Below are positions 32,694 through 39,000 of a stretch of DNA of 55,224 nt, one piece after another. Below the pieces are notes generated by a model. It ran no database searches and was not told where the DNA came from. It saw only the letters and a list, made by a program, of their open reading frames with translations. Both the position numbers and the translations under genes were made by a program. Numbering within the stretch: position 1 is the stretch's first letter; the number at the start of each line of letters is the position of its first letter. This DNA comes from Microbacterium sp. (GTDB lineage: Bacteria > Actinomycetota > Actinomycetes > Actinomycetales > Microbacteriaceae), in assembly GCA_002703245.1 (NCBI GenBank), contig NZTV01000020.1, positions 1 to 55,224 on the forward strand, given 5' to 3'.

Positions 32694-33341
32694 ATGACCA
32701 CGCGAATCCTGCTCATCGGCGGCCACGGCAAGGTCGCCCTCCTGACCGAGCCGCTCCTGGTCGACGCCGGCCATCATGTCACCGCGGTCATCCGCAACCC
32801 TGATCACGAAGGCGACGTCCGGTCGACCGGAGCCACGCCGTTGCTGGCCGACGTGCAGTCGTTCGACGACGAGCAGATGCGCAACCTCGTCAGCGGCAAC
32901 GACGTGGTGATCTGGGCGGCCGGCGCTGGCGGAGGCGACGCGGAGCGTACCTATGCCGTGGATCGTGACGCCGCGATCCGGTCGATGGATGCCGCGGTCG
33001 CCGCCGGCGCACGTCGGTACGTGATGGTGTCGTACTTCGGTGCGGGCCCTGACCACGGCGTGCCCGAAGACCACGCGTTCTTCGCCTACGCCGAGGCGAA
33101 GTCGGCCGCGGACGAGCACTTGCGCGGCGCGGAGCTGGATTGGACGATCCTCGCTCCCAGCGCGCTCACGCTCGACGACGGCACCGGCATGATCGACGCG
33201 GCCGCCGACGAGGCCGGCTCCGTCCCGCGCGCAGACGTCGCGGGGGTGATCGCCGCGTCCCTCGCCGACGACTCGACGATCGGCAGGACGATCCGCTTCA
33301 ACAGCGGCACGACCCCGATCGCCGAGGCCATCGGAGGCTGA
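32694..33341 (+). CDS. NAD(P)-binding SDR-family protein
   Basis: This 215-residue atypical short-chain dehydrogenase (NAD(P)H-binding, YwnB/YhfK-like) has an N-terminal RILLIGGHGKVALLTEPLLVDAGHHVTAVIRN Rossmann motif and YVMVSYFGAG. FAYAEAKSAADEHLRGAELDWTILAPSALT contains the YxxxK-like AYAEAK. Members act as flavin/NAD(P)-linked reductases or stress proteins; the substrate is unknown. A GGAAGG site precedes the ATG. It is followed after 4 bp by an acetyltransferase, so both probably share a transcript. Confidence 0.88.
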   Translation: MTTRILLIGGHGKVALLTEPLLVDAGHHVTAVIRNPDHEGDVRSTGATPLLADVQSFDDEQMRNLVSGNDVVIWAAGAGGGDAERTYAVDRDAAIRSMDAAVAAGARRYVMVSYFGAGPDHGVPEDHAFFAYAEAKSAADEHLRGAELDWTILAPSALTLDDGTGMIDAAADEAGSVPRADVAGVIAASLADDSTIGRTIRFNSGTTPIAEAIGG

Positions 33342-33345
33342 GATC

Positions 33346-33888
33346 GTGGCGATGGACCGGTCGGGGGAACTCGTCGTGCGGGGGATGAGCCCGGCCGATT
33401 GGCCCGCCGTCGAGGCCGTCTATGCCGAGGGGATCGCCGAGGGGGAGGCCACCTTCGAGGCGACGACACCCACATGGGAGGCGTTCGACGAGGGGCGACT
33501 CGACGTGGGCCGACTCGTGGCGGTCGACCCGGTCGACGACACCGTCGTCGGGTGGGTTGCGGCGTCTCGGGTCTCTTCGCGCGCGGCGTACGCGGGCGTG
33601 GTCGAGCACTCCGTCTACGTCTCTTCGCGCGCACGCGGCCGTGGTGTGGGCACGCTCCTCCTGCAGGCCTTCCTGGATGCCTCCGAGGCCGCGGGCGTGT
33701 GGACCGTGCAGTCCAGCGTGTTCCCGGAGAACAGGGCGAGCGTGCGATTGCACGAGTCATTGGGCTTCCGTGTGATCGGACGCCGCGAGCGGATCGCGCG
33801 GAGCGTCGTGGGCCCTCGGGTCGGGCAGTGGCGCGACACCCTGCTGGTCGAGCGGCGCAGCGACGTGGTCGGCCGCGACGACACCTGA
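33346..33888 (+). CDS. GNAT acetyltransferase, phosphinothricin/methionine-sulfoximine type
   Basis: This 180-residue acetyltransferase resembles the PAT/MnaT group: VRGMSPADWPAVEAVYAEGIAEGEATFE at the N terminus, VEHSVYVSSRARGRGVGTLLLQAFLD (acetyl-CoA motif RGRGVGT), and SVFPENRASVRLHESLGFRVIGRRERI. The family acetylates amino groups of phosphinothricin or methionine sulfoximine, but many members have other substrates. The GTG at 33346 is 4 bp after the preceding stop; an ATG at 33352 is equally possible. It is the last gene before the tRNA-Ser island, and a long hairpin follows. Confidence 0.86.
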   Translation: MAMDRSGELVVRGMSPADWPAVEAVYAEGIAEGEATFEATTPTWEAFDEGRLDVGRLVAVDPVDDTVVGWVAASRVSSRAAYAGVVEHSVYVSSRARGRGVGTLLLQAFLDASEAAGVWTVQSSVFPENRASVRLHESLGFRVIGRRERIARSVVGPRVGQWRDTLLVERRSDVVGRDDT

Positions 33889-33901
33889 CGAGCCTTTCGA
33901 G

Positions 33902-33945
33902 ACGGAAGAAGCGCTGCACCTTTGTGGGGTGCAGGCTTCTTCCGT
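33902..33945 (+). terminator. Long hairpin terminator next to the left attachment site
   Basis: Arms 33902-33920 and 33928-33945 pair over 18 bp with one bulged G and a 7-nt loop. ACGGAAGAAGC pairs with GCTTCTTCCGT. Its last base is the first base of the att repeat. Before island insertion it would have stood directly at the 3' end of the convergent tRNA-Ser gene. Confidence 0.7.
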
Positions 33946-33968
33946 GGCGGAGGATAGGGGATTCGAAC
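33945..33968 (-). repeat. attL-like copy of the tRNA-Ser 3' end
   Basis: These 24 bp are identical to 38864-38887. On the minus strand they read from the T-loop sequence GTTCGAATCC through the acceptor strand to CCA. The identity ends exactly at the terminal A of CCA, and the rest of a tRNA is absent, as expected for a duplicated attachment core. Confidence 0.85.
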
Positions 33969-34045
33969 TCTCATTTTGAGGGGTGCAATTGGGGCCCTAT
34001 GCCGCATGATTCCGCGGTTTTCGGTGGGCCGAAATATGGCACAGC

Positions 34046-34095
34046 CTGCATCCCCCTGCATCCCCCTGCATCCCCTTGCATCCCCTTGCATTCAG
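34046..34095 (+). repeat. Five tandem 10-bp repeats, consensus YTGCATCCCC
   Basis: Three copies of CTGCATCCCC and one of TTGCATCCCC follow each other without spacers, and a fifth unit degenerates after TTGCAT. They lie 78 bp inside the left att repeat in a non-coding stretch. Possible roles are arm-type integrase sites, iterons, or neutral slippage; position favours the first. Confidence 0.75.
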
Positions 34096-34156
34096 ATGCA
34101 CGGCGTGTCGCCGGTGAATGTGCCTAAACTGTGCCGCGGAGACTCCTCAGTCAACG

Positions 34157-34168
34157 TACTCGAGAGTA
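34157..34168. promoter_or_regulatory. Inverted repeat upstream of the XRE gene
   Basis: TACTC-GA-GAGTA is a perfect inverted repeat 30 bp before the ATG at 34199, where an XRE-type regulator would bind its own promoter. The region 33969-34198 otherwise holds no gene. Confidence 0.4.
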
Positions 34169-34198
34169 TGACCCACGGATCATGGCGGGAGGTGCGAG

Positions 34199-34758
34199 AT
34201 GGCGGGTGCTGCGACTCTTGTTCGGGCGGCGCGGAAGAGCCGTAGGCTCACCCAGCGGCGGCTGGCGGAACGCACCCGCATCGACCAGGCGAGCGTGTCC
34301 CGATCGGAACGGGGCCGGGATGCCGAGTACAGCACGACCGCGCGGCTGCTCGCGGGCGCGGGTCACGGTCTCTACACCGCACCGACGCAGCGGGACGACG
34401 CGGCGACCATCGCGAGCGAGATCCGGGAGCGGCTTCGCTCCGGCGACCGTGAGCGTGCTCTGCGGGCGTTGCTGCAGCTGAACGACTACCCGGTCGCGGA
34501 GCGTGGGTTGGTGCGCGGGGCGCTCGGGCTGGCCGAGCCGGAGACCACGAGGGATCCTGTATGGGATGCGGCCGTCGCGGCATGTGGGAGGAGGGGCTCC
34601 CGGCGCCCGAACGGGTGAACTCTCCCGGGCGGTTCGTTGCCGCGCCCCGGGGTCTCGATTTCTATCCCGCAGACCCGACACCGCCCGCCGCAGAGGTCCT
34701 CGAAGAGTTCGCCGAGCGTGGCCTCCTGGTGTGGCGTGACACCTTCGCGAGCGTGTGA
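34199..34758 (+). pseudogene. XRE-family regulator, frameshifted
   Basis: The first part (34199 to about 34590) encodes an XRE helix-turn-helix (RAARKSRRLTQRRLAERTRIDQASVSRSERGR). A domain like those of antitoxins paired with nucleotidyltransferase toxins follows (GDRERALRALLQLNDYPVAERGLVRGALGL). After DPVWDAAVAA the frame runs into GRRGSRRPNG and a stop at 34618. The expected continuation, MWEEGLPAPERV through WRDTFASV, is found in another frame up to 34758 with normal codon bias. One net indel near 34585-34600 therefore broke a protein of about 186 residues. A GGGAGG site precedes the ATG. No toxin gene follows. Confidence 0.75.
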
Positions 34759-34945
34759 TCGTGACCGCGTCCCGGTGGCCACGGCGCTGACCTCGAACAG
34801 CCATCCCAGCCGGTGCCGGCGCCCGCATAGGAGCGACAGAGAAACGGGGGACGGTTCAGGTTGACCCAGTCAAGACCGTTCGACAGCCGCAAGTCGAAGA
34901 TCGCTCAGCCACTGGGACAGAGCAGCCGTGGACCCGCCTGGTATT
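34759..34945. other. Non-coding stretch before the RHH antitoxin
   Basis: No open frame with typical codon bias is seen between the frameshifted regulator and the antitoxin promoter. If a toxin once followed the XRE gene, it has been lost here. Confidence 0.5.
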
Positions 34946-34957
34946 TCGTAATACGAT
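34946..34957 (+). promoter_or_regulatory. Leaderless promoter with overlapping palindrome, antitoxin gene
   Basis: TACGAT (34952-34957) stands 6 nt before the ATG at 34964. TCGTAATACGA (34946-34956) is a perfect 11-bp palindrome covering this -10. An operator placed on the -10 fits autorepression by the ribbon-helix-helix antitoxin. Confidence 0.55.
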
Positions 34958-34963
34958 TCCACT

Positions 34964-35227
34964 ATGGTTGGTGAGGAGGCGATCGACGGTCGTCTGGTGA
35001 CGGAGGAGCAGATCGCGGCGTGGGCGGCGGAGGCTGAAGCCGGCTGTGACGTCGAGGTCCTCAAGCGGCGAGGACGTGGACGACCCGGCCGTGGGGCGGA
35101 GCCCGCACAGGTCGTCGCGCTCCGGCTCACCGCGGACGAGCTCGCAGTTCTCGACGCTCGCGCCGAGCGCGAGCACAAGACTCGCTCGGAGCTCATCCGC
35201 GAAGCGATCGCCGCCTACGCCGCGTGA
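34964..35227 (+). CDS. Ribbon-helix-helix (CopG-type) antitoxin
   Basis: This 87-residue protein has a C-terminal RHH DNA-binding fold (about 47-87: AQVVALRLTADELAVLDARAEREHKTRSELIREAIAAYAA). It is preceded by a toxin-binding N-terminal part (LVTEEQIAAWAAEAEAGCDVEVLKRRGRGRPGRG) that I recall from many actinobacterial toxin-antitoxin pairs. The reading frame is intact. Its stop overlaps the GTG of the toxin frame by 4 nt (GTGA). With its toxin broken it may survive as an orphan regulator or an anti-addiction factor. Confidence 0.85.
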   Translation: MVGEEAIDGRLVTEEQIAAWAAEAEAGCDVEVLKRRGRGRPGRGAEPAQVVALRLTADELAVLDARAEREHKTRSELIREAIAAYAA

Positions 35228-35464
35228 AGGTCCACGACTCCGCACTCAAGCACGGCATCGCGCCCGACGACATCATCCAGGCTGCGACTCTGGGCGCTGT
35301 GGATTGACGAGATCGACGAGGACTCACCAGCACGCCAACTCCGGCTCGGCTTCGACGGGCAAGGACGGCTGCTCGAGCTCGTCGTGCTGGTACTCGACAG
35401 CGGCAACGAACTCGCTATCCACGCCATGAAGGCCCGACCCCAGATGCTTGACCTTCTGCCGTAG
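35224..35464 (+). pseudogene. Toxin of the RHH pair, single-base frameshift
   Basis: From GTG 35224 the frame encodes VKVHDSALKHGIAPDDIIQA followed by AT, then LGAVD and a stop. Dropping one base (C35290) restores an uninterrupted 79-residue protein: after DIIQAAT it continues WALWIDEIDEDSPARQLRLG, then FDGQGRLLELVVLVLDSGNE and LAIHAMKARPQMLDLLP, ending at TAG 35462-35464. The restored product matches the size and pattern of small toxins encoded after this RHH antitoxin type. The activity of that toxin family is not known to me. A sequencing error at 35290 cannot be excluded. Confidence 0.75.
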
Positions 35465-35628
35465 GCGCGGACCATATCCGAGCCCGTTCCAGGTGGATCC
35501 GCGTGCGATGAGGGGCGGTCTCGCGTTCGCTTGGCCAAGAAGTCGCGAGCGGCGAGCCAGCGCTGATGAGCCAAAGCGGTCCGCATTCCACAGGCGCGGT
35601 GACGTGCGGCCTCAGGACGTTTGGACAG
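35465..35628. other. Non-coding stretch
   Basis: No gene, repeat or clear promoter is visible between the broken toxin and the terminator at 35629-35662. Confidence 0.5.
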
Positions 35629-35662
35629 GAGCGGTGCCCCTCGGGGGAGAGGGGCACCGCTC
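35629..35662 (-). terminator. Terminator hairpin of the secreted-protein gene
   Basis: GAGCGGTGCCCCTC (35629-35642) and GAGGGGCACCGCTC (35649-35662) form a perfect 14-bp stem with a 6-nt loop, 12 bp beyond the stop of the minus-strand gene. No T tract is present. Confidence 0.7.
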
Positions 35663-35674
35663 TCTACGCGGCGA

Positions 35675-36625
35675 TCAGGGGTTGCAGCCCACGGCGATGA
35701 ACCCAGCCAGTCCGATGTCCCCGACGTTGGTCTCGATGTTCCAGGGCGACTTCACGCCGGCGCCGAACATGTGGCAGCCGATCTGGTTGCGCGTCGTGGA
35801 GTATCCCGCTCGGGTCTTGTACGTGCCGCTGTTGGCGTTGACCAGCTCGGCCTGCGCGCTGCCCTGCCAGGCCGCGGCGCACGAGACGCTCCCGAAGCAA
35901 CCCCAGGACCCGTACCAGGTCGGGCGGTACTCGACGCGGTACGACGTCAGCCACTGGTACGACTCGAGATAGGTGCCACCCACCCACGGGTCGGCGACGA
36001 TCGGGTACGCAGAGCCCTCTCCGTGCTCGACATACTGAACGAGGGTGTTTCCGTCGATCTCGAAGTGGGTGTGAACGTCGCCGCCGTTGGCATCGATGGC
36101 CCATGCGGGAGCGACACCGGCGATCAGGTTGCCGTCGTCGCTGACGACGGCGATGTACCCCTCGTCCACTTCCTTTAGGCGGGAGCCCTTTTCCGACTCG
36201 ATGACGTAGCGGTACTCGGTGGGGCTGGCGGAGCTGGCGATGACGGTCGCGATCTGGACGGAGCCGTCCGTCTTGGTGACCGGCACGGTGCTCACGTCGG
36301 GCAGGTTCTCGTACGCGCGGAGCGAGTTGGCCACCGTCACCCCGGAATCGACCGAGCCGAGGAGCTCGACAGTGACGTCACCCTGGGGCGTGGTCACGGT
36401 GAACTTCCCATCGCTCGGAAGCACGGTCCTCTCGACACCGCCCAAGAAGACGTCGGGGACGCCAGGGGCCGATGACGCCTTGGTGATGGCGGCGATGACG
36501 TCGTTGCCAGGCGTCCTCTCCGCGGTGGCTGCCTGGGCGGCAGCGGCGCCGGCCAGGGTCATTGATACCGCCGCCGCGGCTGTCATCGCCGCGGCGCGGA
36601 GGTATCGCCTCGTCTTGTCGATCAT
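35675..36625 (-). CDS. Secreted protein with DUF2599-like C-terminal domain
   Basis: This 316-residue exported protein has a classical signal peptide (MIDKTRRYLRAAAMTAAAAV, hydrophobic to about residue 34, likely cleavage after AQAATA). A middle region (about 40-210) of beta-rich sequence includes TVTTPQGDVTVELLGSVDSG and SEKGSRLKEVDEGYIAVVSD. The C-terminal part (about 220-316) has NQIGCHMFGAGVKSPWNIET and a final GCNP, resembling DUF2599, a domain of secreted actinobacterial and Gram-positive proteins. Four cysteines in this domain could form disulfides. AGGAGA lies 8 nt before the ATG. Function unknown; it lies in the island with a PadR/membrane pair upstream on the same strand. Confidence 0.78.
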   Translation of the reverse strand: MIDKTRRYLRAAAMTAAAAVSMTLAGAAAAQAATAERTPGNDVIAAITKASSAPGVPDVFLGGVERTVLPSDGKFTVTTPQGDVTVELLGSVDSGVTVANSLRAYENLPDVSTVPVTKTDGSVQIATVIASSASPTEYRYVIESEKGSRLKEVDEGYIAVVSDDGNLIAGVAPAWAIDANGGDVHTHFEIDGNTLVQYVEHGEGSAYPIVADPWVGGTYLESYQWLTSYRVEYRPTWYGSWGCFGSVSCAAAWQGSAQAELVNANSGTYKTRAGYSTTRNQIGCHMFGAGVKSPWNIETNVGDIGLAGFIAVGCNP

Positions 36626-36705
36626 TTGTCTCTCCTTTTGAGCTGCGGGTCTTCCCGCGCTCATTGGAGACGTCGCCCGAGCGGCGCAGATCCTGACACA
36701 GGAGT

Positions 36706-37443
36706 TCAGGCGAAGTTGCTCCGCCGGCGCGGCGCGTTGACGCGGCGCCGTCCTGCGATGCTCAGCGACATGATCGCGATGCCCGCTCCGATCTGGAGGA
36801 ACGGGATGAGGGCGACGCCGGCGAAGAGGACGGCCGACACCAGCCCGCCGAGGACGCTCAGCGCGGCGGCTGCGGGCGCGGGGAGTCCGTGGTCGCCTAG
36901 TCTGCGGGTGGCGGCCAAGGACACTGCAGAGCTGAAGATGAGTGCGTACGCAGCACCGAATGCCCAGAACCATGCCACGGGCACGTACGTCCCCGCGGTC
37001 AGGGCCAAGTCCCGGTAGGTGGCGACCCACCACGTCGCACTGAGTGTGACAGCGGCGAGCACGGCGACCGCACCGACCGCGAAGTCGGAACGGGAGACGT
37101 ACCCTTCGAGAGTCGACAGCAGGGACACCGTCGCCAGGGCGAGCGCGACAGGGCCAACGATGACCCACATCGCTGCGCCGTACAAGTTCGGCAACGGGGG
37201 CAGGACGAGAGCTGAGATCCCCGCTGCGATCACGATCGCGCCGAGAATCGCCGGGGTGATCCATCTCAGACGCTCCGCCAACCCGGAGCGGCGGAGCGCG
37301 CGGCGCTCCCGGGCGGGGAGCTCGGCCCACCCTTCGCTGTCGGCCATGTCCAGGTACATGCCGGTGAGGACCGTCTCGTGGTTCTTGCGCCACCGGGAGC
37401 TGTGCCAACGCAGAGCACGGCGGACGTCGGTCTCGATGCTCAC
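36706..37443 (-). CDS. Membrane protein coupled to a PadR regulator
   Basis: This 245-residue integral membrane protein starts with a cytoplasmic, Arg- and Trp-rich region (about 1-60: RRALRWHSSRWRKNHETVLTG). About six hydrophobic helices follow (about 62-230), then a basic tail. Such proteins encoded directly after PadR regulators are common in Gram-positive bacteria and are sometimes HAAS-like anti-signalling or sensor proteins; I cannot place this one in a named family. Its start overlaps the padR stop (ATGA), so they form one unit. The secreted-protein gene starts 80 bp downstream on the same strand. Confidence 0.75.
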   Translation of the reverse strand: MSIETDVRRALRWHSSRWRKNHETVLTGMYLDMADSEGWAELPARERRALRRSGLAERLRWITPAILGAIVIAAGISALVLPPLPNLYGAAMWVIVGPVALALATVSLLSTLEGYVSRSDFAVGAVAVLAAVTLSATWWVATYRDLALTAGTYVPVAWFWAFGAAYALIFSSAVSLAATRRLGDHGLPAPAAAALSVLGGLVSAVLFAGVALIPFLQIGAGIAIMSLSIAGRRRVNAPRRRSNFA

Positions 37444-37766
37444 GCGAGAGCCTCCCCACCGCTGGGGACTGAGTAGGTGCGAACAGCGTTGACCTGGTAC
37501 GCGAGCTCCGCCGCACGAGACTCCAAGGCCTGCCTGCCGGCGCTGGTGATGCGGAAGTAGCGCCGGGCGCGGCCATTTACGACTTCATCCCCGTGGGGTT
37601 CGACAAGCCCGCGCCCAGCCAGCGCTTCCAGGCACGAGTAGACCGTGGTGAGGGGCACGTTGTTGCGGTGCAGGATCTCTTGCACCGCCTGGACGACAGC
37701 GTATCCGTGTCGGCGCTCGCTCGACAGCGATGTCAGCACCGCCAGCTGCAGATCGGTCATTGCCAT
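37440..37766 (-). CDS. PadR-family transcriptional regulator
   Basis: This 108-residue regulator is a compact PadR winged helix: TDLQLAVLTSLSSERRHGYAVVQAV, then NVPLTTVYSCLEALAGRGLVEPHGDEVVNGRARRYFRITSAGRQAL. A short C-terminal helix serves for dimerisation. A TAGGAT element stands 6 nt before its ATG, so it is probably leaderless. It shares ATGA with the membrane protein gene and is divergent from the broken sigma factor; PadR proteins usually repress their own operon. Confidence 0.88.
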   Translation of the reverse strand: MAMTDLQLAVLTSLSSERRHGYAVVQAVQEILHRNNVPLTTVYSCLEALAGRGLVEPHGDEVVNGRARRYFRITSAGRQALESRAAELAYQVNAVRTYSVPSGGEALA

Positions 37767-37772
37767 AGAAGC

Positions 37773-37778
37773 ATCCTA
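37773..37778 (-). promoter_or_regulatory. -10 element, probable leaderless promoter of padR
   Basis: On the minus strand TAGGAT is followed by 6 nt and the ATG at 37766. Confidence 0.5.
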
Positions 37779-37829
37779 CGGGATACTACGTCGAAGCGGA
37801 ATATAACGATAAATCGCTCTGGGGGATGG

Positions 37830-38351
37830 ATGAACGACGTTCTGTGTCAGCACCGATCCGACGGTGGAGATCTCCTCACCGCCGACTTCGTAGAACTGAT
37901 CGGGGGCTGTCAACAGGAGCTCTTCCGCTTCGCCGGCCGTCGGCTCCCGGAGCAGTCGAGCGCGGAGGACGCAGTGGCCGAGACGCACGCGGCGGCGTGG
38001 ACGCTGTTCAGGCGGGGCAAGCCCATCTCACGCGCGTGACTGTACGGGACGCTCGCCAACAAGATCGCCGACCACTACCGGCACGATGCCCGGGCCAAGA
38101 GGGCCTGCGACGATGTGCGGGATGTTCTACGCGCGGAACATGTCGAGCACGACCACCATCGGTCCCTCGACATAAGAGCGGCCGTGGCCGCCCTGACAGA
38201 GCGGGAAAGGCGTTGCATTCACCTGACGTACTGGGCCGGCTACGCCGGGTCCGAGGTTGCGCAGATCCTCGACCTCACCGAGTCGACCGTTTGGGCAACT
38301 CTCACTCGGGCGCGCCGAAGACTACGGGGCCAGCTTGGGAGCGCGTCGTAA
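37830..38351 (+). pseudogene. Sigma-70 family (ECF-like) sigma factor with one in-frame stop
   Basis: One reading frame from ATG 37830 to TAA 38351 (173 residues if read through) encodes region 2 (FVELIGGCQQELFRFAGRRL...EDAVAETHAAAWTLFRR) and region 4 (LTERERRCIHLTYWAGYAGSEVAQILDLTESTVWATLTRARRRLRG). It is broken by TGA at 38037-38039, in ISRA-stop-LYGTLANKIADHYR. Sigma factors have Trp at this place (AWLYG), so a TGG-to-TGA change explains it. TATAAC (37802-37807) and a GGGGG site precede the start. It is divergent from padR. Truncation between regions 2 and 4 should abolish function. Confidence 0.78.
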
Positions 38352-38863
38352 ACTGCGGCGATCACCGCTGTCTCGGTGAGGCGAGGCATGGCGAGGCGAG
38401 GTCTACGCAGCCTGGCGAAGCGCCGCCGCGTGGAGTGCATCGAACCGGGCGTCCGTCGACTCCATGGTCGTCATGTGCGTACCGTCGCGGAGGGCATGCA
38501 GGTACGCCAGCGTGCGCTGGCGCGGGGGCGCACCAGCGGGTGCCGAACTCATCGATCGACGGACGGGGCAGCCTCGACGCAACAGCCGGCGAGGATGTGG
38601 CTAAGCGTTGCAAAACGTCGCTAGGTAGTCGGGGAATCGTCCGCCGCGATGACGAGGACTTCCGTCGTCGTAGGGTGCGACTCCGTCGTTCCTCTGCGGC
38701 GAACCGGGATCGTGCTGCGCGTTACCGCAGGTTTACGCGCCACTTTGCGCGGTTCCGACGCCGCCCACCGTTTGATCACTGACTGCCAGGGTCGCCAACT
38801 GTGCCACGAGGGCTGCGCGATCGCTACCGAGGCCAAGAAAAGCCCAGGTCAAAGGGAGAAAAA
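38352..38863. other. Mostly non-coding right end of the island
   Basis: Apart from a possible 49-codon minus-strand frame, no gene is supported between the sigma remnant and tRNA-Ser. The sequence begins with small direct repeats of GGCGAGGC (around 38378-38400). This is where an integrase gene would be expected if the island had kept one. Confidence 0.5.
38403..38552 (-). CDS. Possible small protein or gene fragment (49 residues)
   Basis: A minus-strand frame from ATG 38552 to TAG 38403 reads MSSAPAGAPPRQRTLAYLHA and ends DALHAAALRQAA. About 80 percent of its codons end in G or C, lower than core genes but biased enough to notice. There is no Shine-Dalgarno sequence or promoter. I do not recognise a family. 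It may be the C-terminal scrap of a longer gene. Confidence 0.3.
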   Translation of the reverse strand: MSSAPAGAPPRQRTLAYLHALRDGTHMTTMESTDARFDALHAAALRQAA

Positions 38864-38887
38864 TGGCGGAGGATAGGGGATTCGAAC
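38864..38887 (-). repeat. attR-like repeat within the tRNA-Ser 3' end
   Basis: This is the second copy of the 24-bp repeat, here forming the functional T-loop to CCA end of the tRNA gene, so integration kept the tRNA intact. Confidence 0.85.
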
Positions 38888-38951
38888 CCCTGAGGGCTTG
38901 CACCCAACACGCTTTCCAAGCGTGCGCCATAGGCCACTAGGCGAATCCTCC
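38864..38951 (-). tRNA. tRNA-Ser (anticodon GGA)
   Basis: This is an 88-nt class II tRNA. The acceptor stem GGAGGAT pairs with ATCCTCC, followed by discriminator G and an encoded CCA. The anticodon stem CACGC/GCGTG encloses the loop TTGGAAA, with anticodon GGA at 38917-38915. A long variable arm typical of serine tRNAs follows, then the T arm GGGG-TTCGAAT-CCCC. Its 3' end borders the genomic island. Confidence 0.95.
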
Positions 38952-39000
38952 ATGGCCGGTGAGGGCCGAGGACCATCCTAACGCACGTGCGGAGCGGGTC

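Larger units (their letters stand above)
33945..38887. mobile_element. Small tRNA-Ser integrated genomic island (decayed)
   Basis: A 24-bp exact direct repeat, identical to the 3' end of tRNA-Ser(GGA) including the encoded CCA, bounds 4919 bp (repeat start to repeat start). The content is accessory: XRE regulator (frameshifted), RHH antitoxin with frameshifted toxin, secreted DUF2599-like protein, membrane protein with PadR regulator, and a sigma factor with an internal stop. Flanking genes on both sides are core-like. No integrase, excisionase or replication gene is recognisable, so it is either a remnant or was mobilised in trans. Confidence 0.8.

Noticed and set aside
33945..34030. Second tRNA gene or a complete tRNA remnant at the left att site
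   Set aside because: Only the 24-bp 3' segment matches; the following sequence cannot fold anticodon or D arms, so it is an att duplicate, not a tRNA.
34046..34095. CRISPR-like short repeat array
   Set aside because: The units are 10 bp and contiguous with no spacers; no cas genes are present.
35280..35310. Programmed frameshift making full-length toxin
   Set aside because: No slippery heptamer or downstream pseudoknot is evident at C35290; a simple insertion is more economical.
38037..38039. TGA in the sigma factor as selenocysteine or recoded Trp
   Set aside because: There is no selenocysteine insertion element or sel gene nearby, TGA is used as a normal stop throughout, and neighbouring island genes are also broken.
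38649..38876. Protein-coding gene next to tRNA-Ser on the plus strand
   Set aside because: It runs into the tRNA/att sequence, has poor codon bias and no start signal, and resembles no family.
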